The notes below the pieces were generated by a model. It was not told the DNA's origin. It saw nothing but the letters and a program-made list of their open reading frames with translations, and searched no databases. The position numbers and the translations under genes are program-made. A DNA stretch of 10,192 nucleotides from contig JAUVQB010000025.1 of the NCBI GenBank assembly GCA_030598385.1, positions 1-10,192 of the forward strand. Direction: 5' to 3'. The stretch is from Alphaproteobacteria bacterium (GTDB taxonomy: Bacteria; Pseudomonadota; Alphaproteobacteria; Kiloniellales; JAKSDN01). Shown in pieces: positions 7,564-10,192 of the stretch (position 1 is its first letter; every line of letters starts with the position of its first letter).

Positions 7564-7621
7564 AGGCCCCAAACCTTCGGGAGCCGAGTCTGGCCCTCAC
7601 GCAAATGGAGTGGACGAACCG

Positions 7622-7891
7622 ATGTCGATCACTGCCGAGCGCAAAGGCGAACTGATAACGGAATATGCGACCCATGAGGGCGACACAGGTTCGCCCGATG
7701 TTCAGGTCGCCATCCTGACCGAGCGAATTTCGAACCTGACCGAGCACTTGAAGGTGCACAAAAAGGATTTCCACTCCCGCCGGGGCCTGCTGATCATGGT
7801 TGGTCAGCGCCGACGCTTGCTGGACTACCTGAAACGAAAGGAATCCGGTCGCTACGACACGCTCATCAAGAGCCTGGGGCTGCGCCGCTAG
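7622..7891 (+). CDS. rpsO: 30S ribosomal protein S15
   Basis: S15 is a primary 16S rRNA-binding protein of the 30S platform and contacts the 50S subunit. From ATG 7622 it is 89 residues, the canonical bacterial length. A GTG at 7610 is in frame but would add four unusual residues, and GGAG (7607-7610) sits 11 nt before ATG 7622. The conserved motif [11 protein letters not shown] (20-30) and the helix [20 protein letters not shown] (46-65) are present, the latter containing the His/Asp/Ser residues that contact rRNA, followed by LLDYLK (66-71). It follows truB by 58 nt with no terminator between, so it is probably co-transcribed at least in part. In E. coli S15 represses its own mRNA; no clear pseudoknot is visible here. 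A strong hairpin spans the stop codon (7880-7901). Confidence 0.97.
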   Translation: MSITAERKGELITEYATHEGDTGSPDVQVAILTERISNLTEHLKVHKKDFHSRRGLLIMVGQRRRLLDYLKRKESGRYDTLIKSLGLRR

Positions 7892-7901
7892 GCCGGCGCA
7901 G
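7880..7901 (+). other. Perfect hairpin straddling the rpsO stop codon
   Basis: CTGCGCCG (7880-7887) and CGGCGCAG (7894-7901) form a perfect 8-bp GC-rich stem with a 6-nt loop containing the first two-thirds of the intergenic junction; the TAG stop (7889-7891) lies in the loop. No T run follows, so it is not a standard intrinsic terminator. A role as a 3'-end stabiliser, a processing boundary between rpsO and pnp, or a Rho-independent pause is possible (inference). Confidence 0.5.
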
Positions 7902-7989
7902 ACTGGATTCCGGGTCCGAAAGTGGCCGCTTCGGCCGCCAAGCCTCCGCGATCCGGGCAGGGTATGAACGCTCTCAAGACATACACGAT

Positions 7990-8017
7990 GGCATCGCGAT
8001 TTGGCCGGAGCGATGCC
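7990..8017 (+). other. 8-bp inverted repeat in the pnp leader
   Basis: GGCATCGC (7990-7997) and GCGATGCC (8010-8017) pair perfectly around a 12-nt loop, 140 nt upstream of the pnp start. There is no T run downstream. It could be an RNA stem or a DNA inverted repeat; the function is unknown. Confidence 0.45.
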
Positions 8018-8060
8018 GGGAACGAGTCGGGCCGACGTAAGCGGCGGAGCTTTCGCGCCC

Positions 8061-8085
8061 GCGCGCCAGCCAGAAGCTGGTGTGC
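8061..8085 (+). other. 10-bp stem-loop in the pnp leader
   Basis: GCGCGCCAGC (8061-8070) can pair with GCTGGTGTGC (8076-8085) through ten consecutive pairs, two of them G-U, around a CAGAA loop. It lies 71 nt before the pnp start. Its position and helical form are compatible with an RNase III target or protein-binding hairpin of the kind used in PNPase autoregulation in E. coli, though one helical turn is short for a classical RNase III substrate. Confidence 0.45.
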
Positions 8086-8156
8086 CGTGTGCGCCCACGC
8101 CGCTTGCGCGGGTCCGGCTGTGATCTACCGGCCAATGCTGGAAGGACAGAAGGATC

Positions 8157-10192
<2,036 letters not shown>

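Larger units (their letters stand above)
7892..8156 (+). other. rpsO-pnp spacer / pnp leader with several inverted repeats
   Basis: 265 nt without a convincing gene. Besides the hairpin at the rpsO stop, it holds a short GGCCG-CTT-CGGCC stem (7924-7936), an 8-bp stem (7990-8017) and a 10-bp stem (8061-8085). No T-tract terminator and no convincing promoter pair was found. A short open frame at 7922-8164 has no family features, no clear RBS and overlaps the pnp start, so it is not called. In E. coli the equivalent region carries an rpsO attenuator, a pnp promoter and the RNase III-cleaved hairpin for PNPase autoregulation, so a similar regulatory role is a reasonable guess. Confidence 0.5.

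Noticed and set aside
7535..7564. TATAGA (7559-7564) as a -10 box for an rpsO promoter, with TTCGCC 18 nt upstream
   Set aside because: The -35 match is poor (3 of 6) and the spacing is not optimal. An rpsO promoter is plausible from E. coli, but this sequence does not support it strongly enough to call.

Overview
The window is GC-rich DNA from an alphaproteobacterium. Order Rhodospirillales or a relative is my guess, from gene order and protein style rather than from any search. It carries the conserved transcription/translation 'rimP-nusA-infB' block. All genes lie on the + strand: trmB (3' part only), rimP, nusA, a ylxR/L7Ae-type RNA-binding protein gene, infB, rbfA, truB, rpsO, and pnp (5' part, cut off by the window end).

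Layout. Positions 1-468 hold the end of trmB (tRNA m7G46 methyltransferase). Positions 469-654 are a 186-nt non-coding leader. It holds a candidate sigma70 promoter, a small palindromic hairpin, a textbook intrinsic terminator placed downstream of that promoter (so it could act as an attenuator), and a segment able to pair with the rimP ribosome-binding site. Positions 655-7563 are tightly packed: rimP, nusA, ylxR-like, infB, rbfA and truB. Gaps range from 68 nt down to overlaps (1 nt at ylxR/infB, 11 nt at rbfA/truB), which suggests one operon with translational coupling. rpsO follows truB after 58 nt. A 265-nt rpsO-pnp spacer contains several inverted repeats but no U-tract terminator, then pnp runs off the end.

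How the genes work together. RimP and RbfA assist 30S maturation, S15 is a primary-binding 30S protein, IF2 delivers initiator tRNA, TruB and TrmB modify tRNA, NusA controls pausing, termination and antitermination, and PNPase turns over RNA. The block therefore links ribosome assembly, initiation, tRNA modification and RNA turnover. In E. coli the equivalent nusA operon and pnp are autoregulated; the leader and spacer structures here fit similar control, but that is inference.

I see no mobile element, CRISPR array, tRNA or rRNA gene, phage gene or unknown multi-gene system. The observations most worth checking are the rimP leader (terminator plus possible RBS sequestration) and the hairpins flanking rpsO and preceding pnp.
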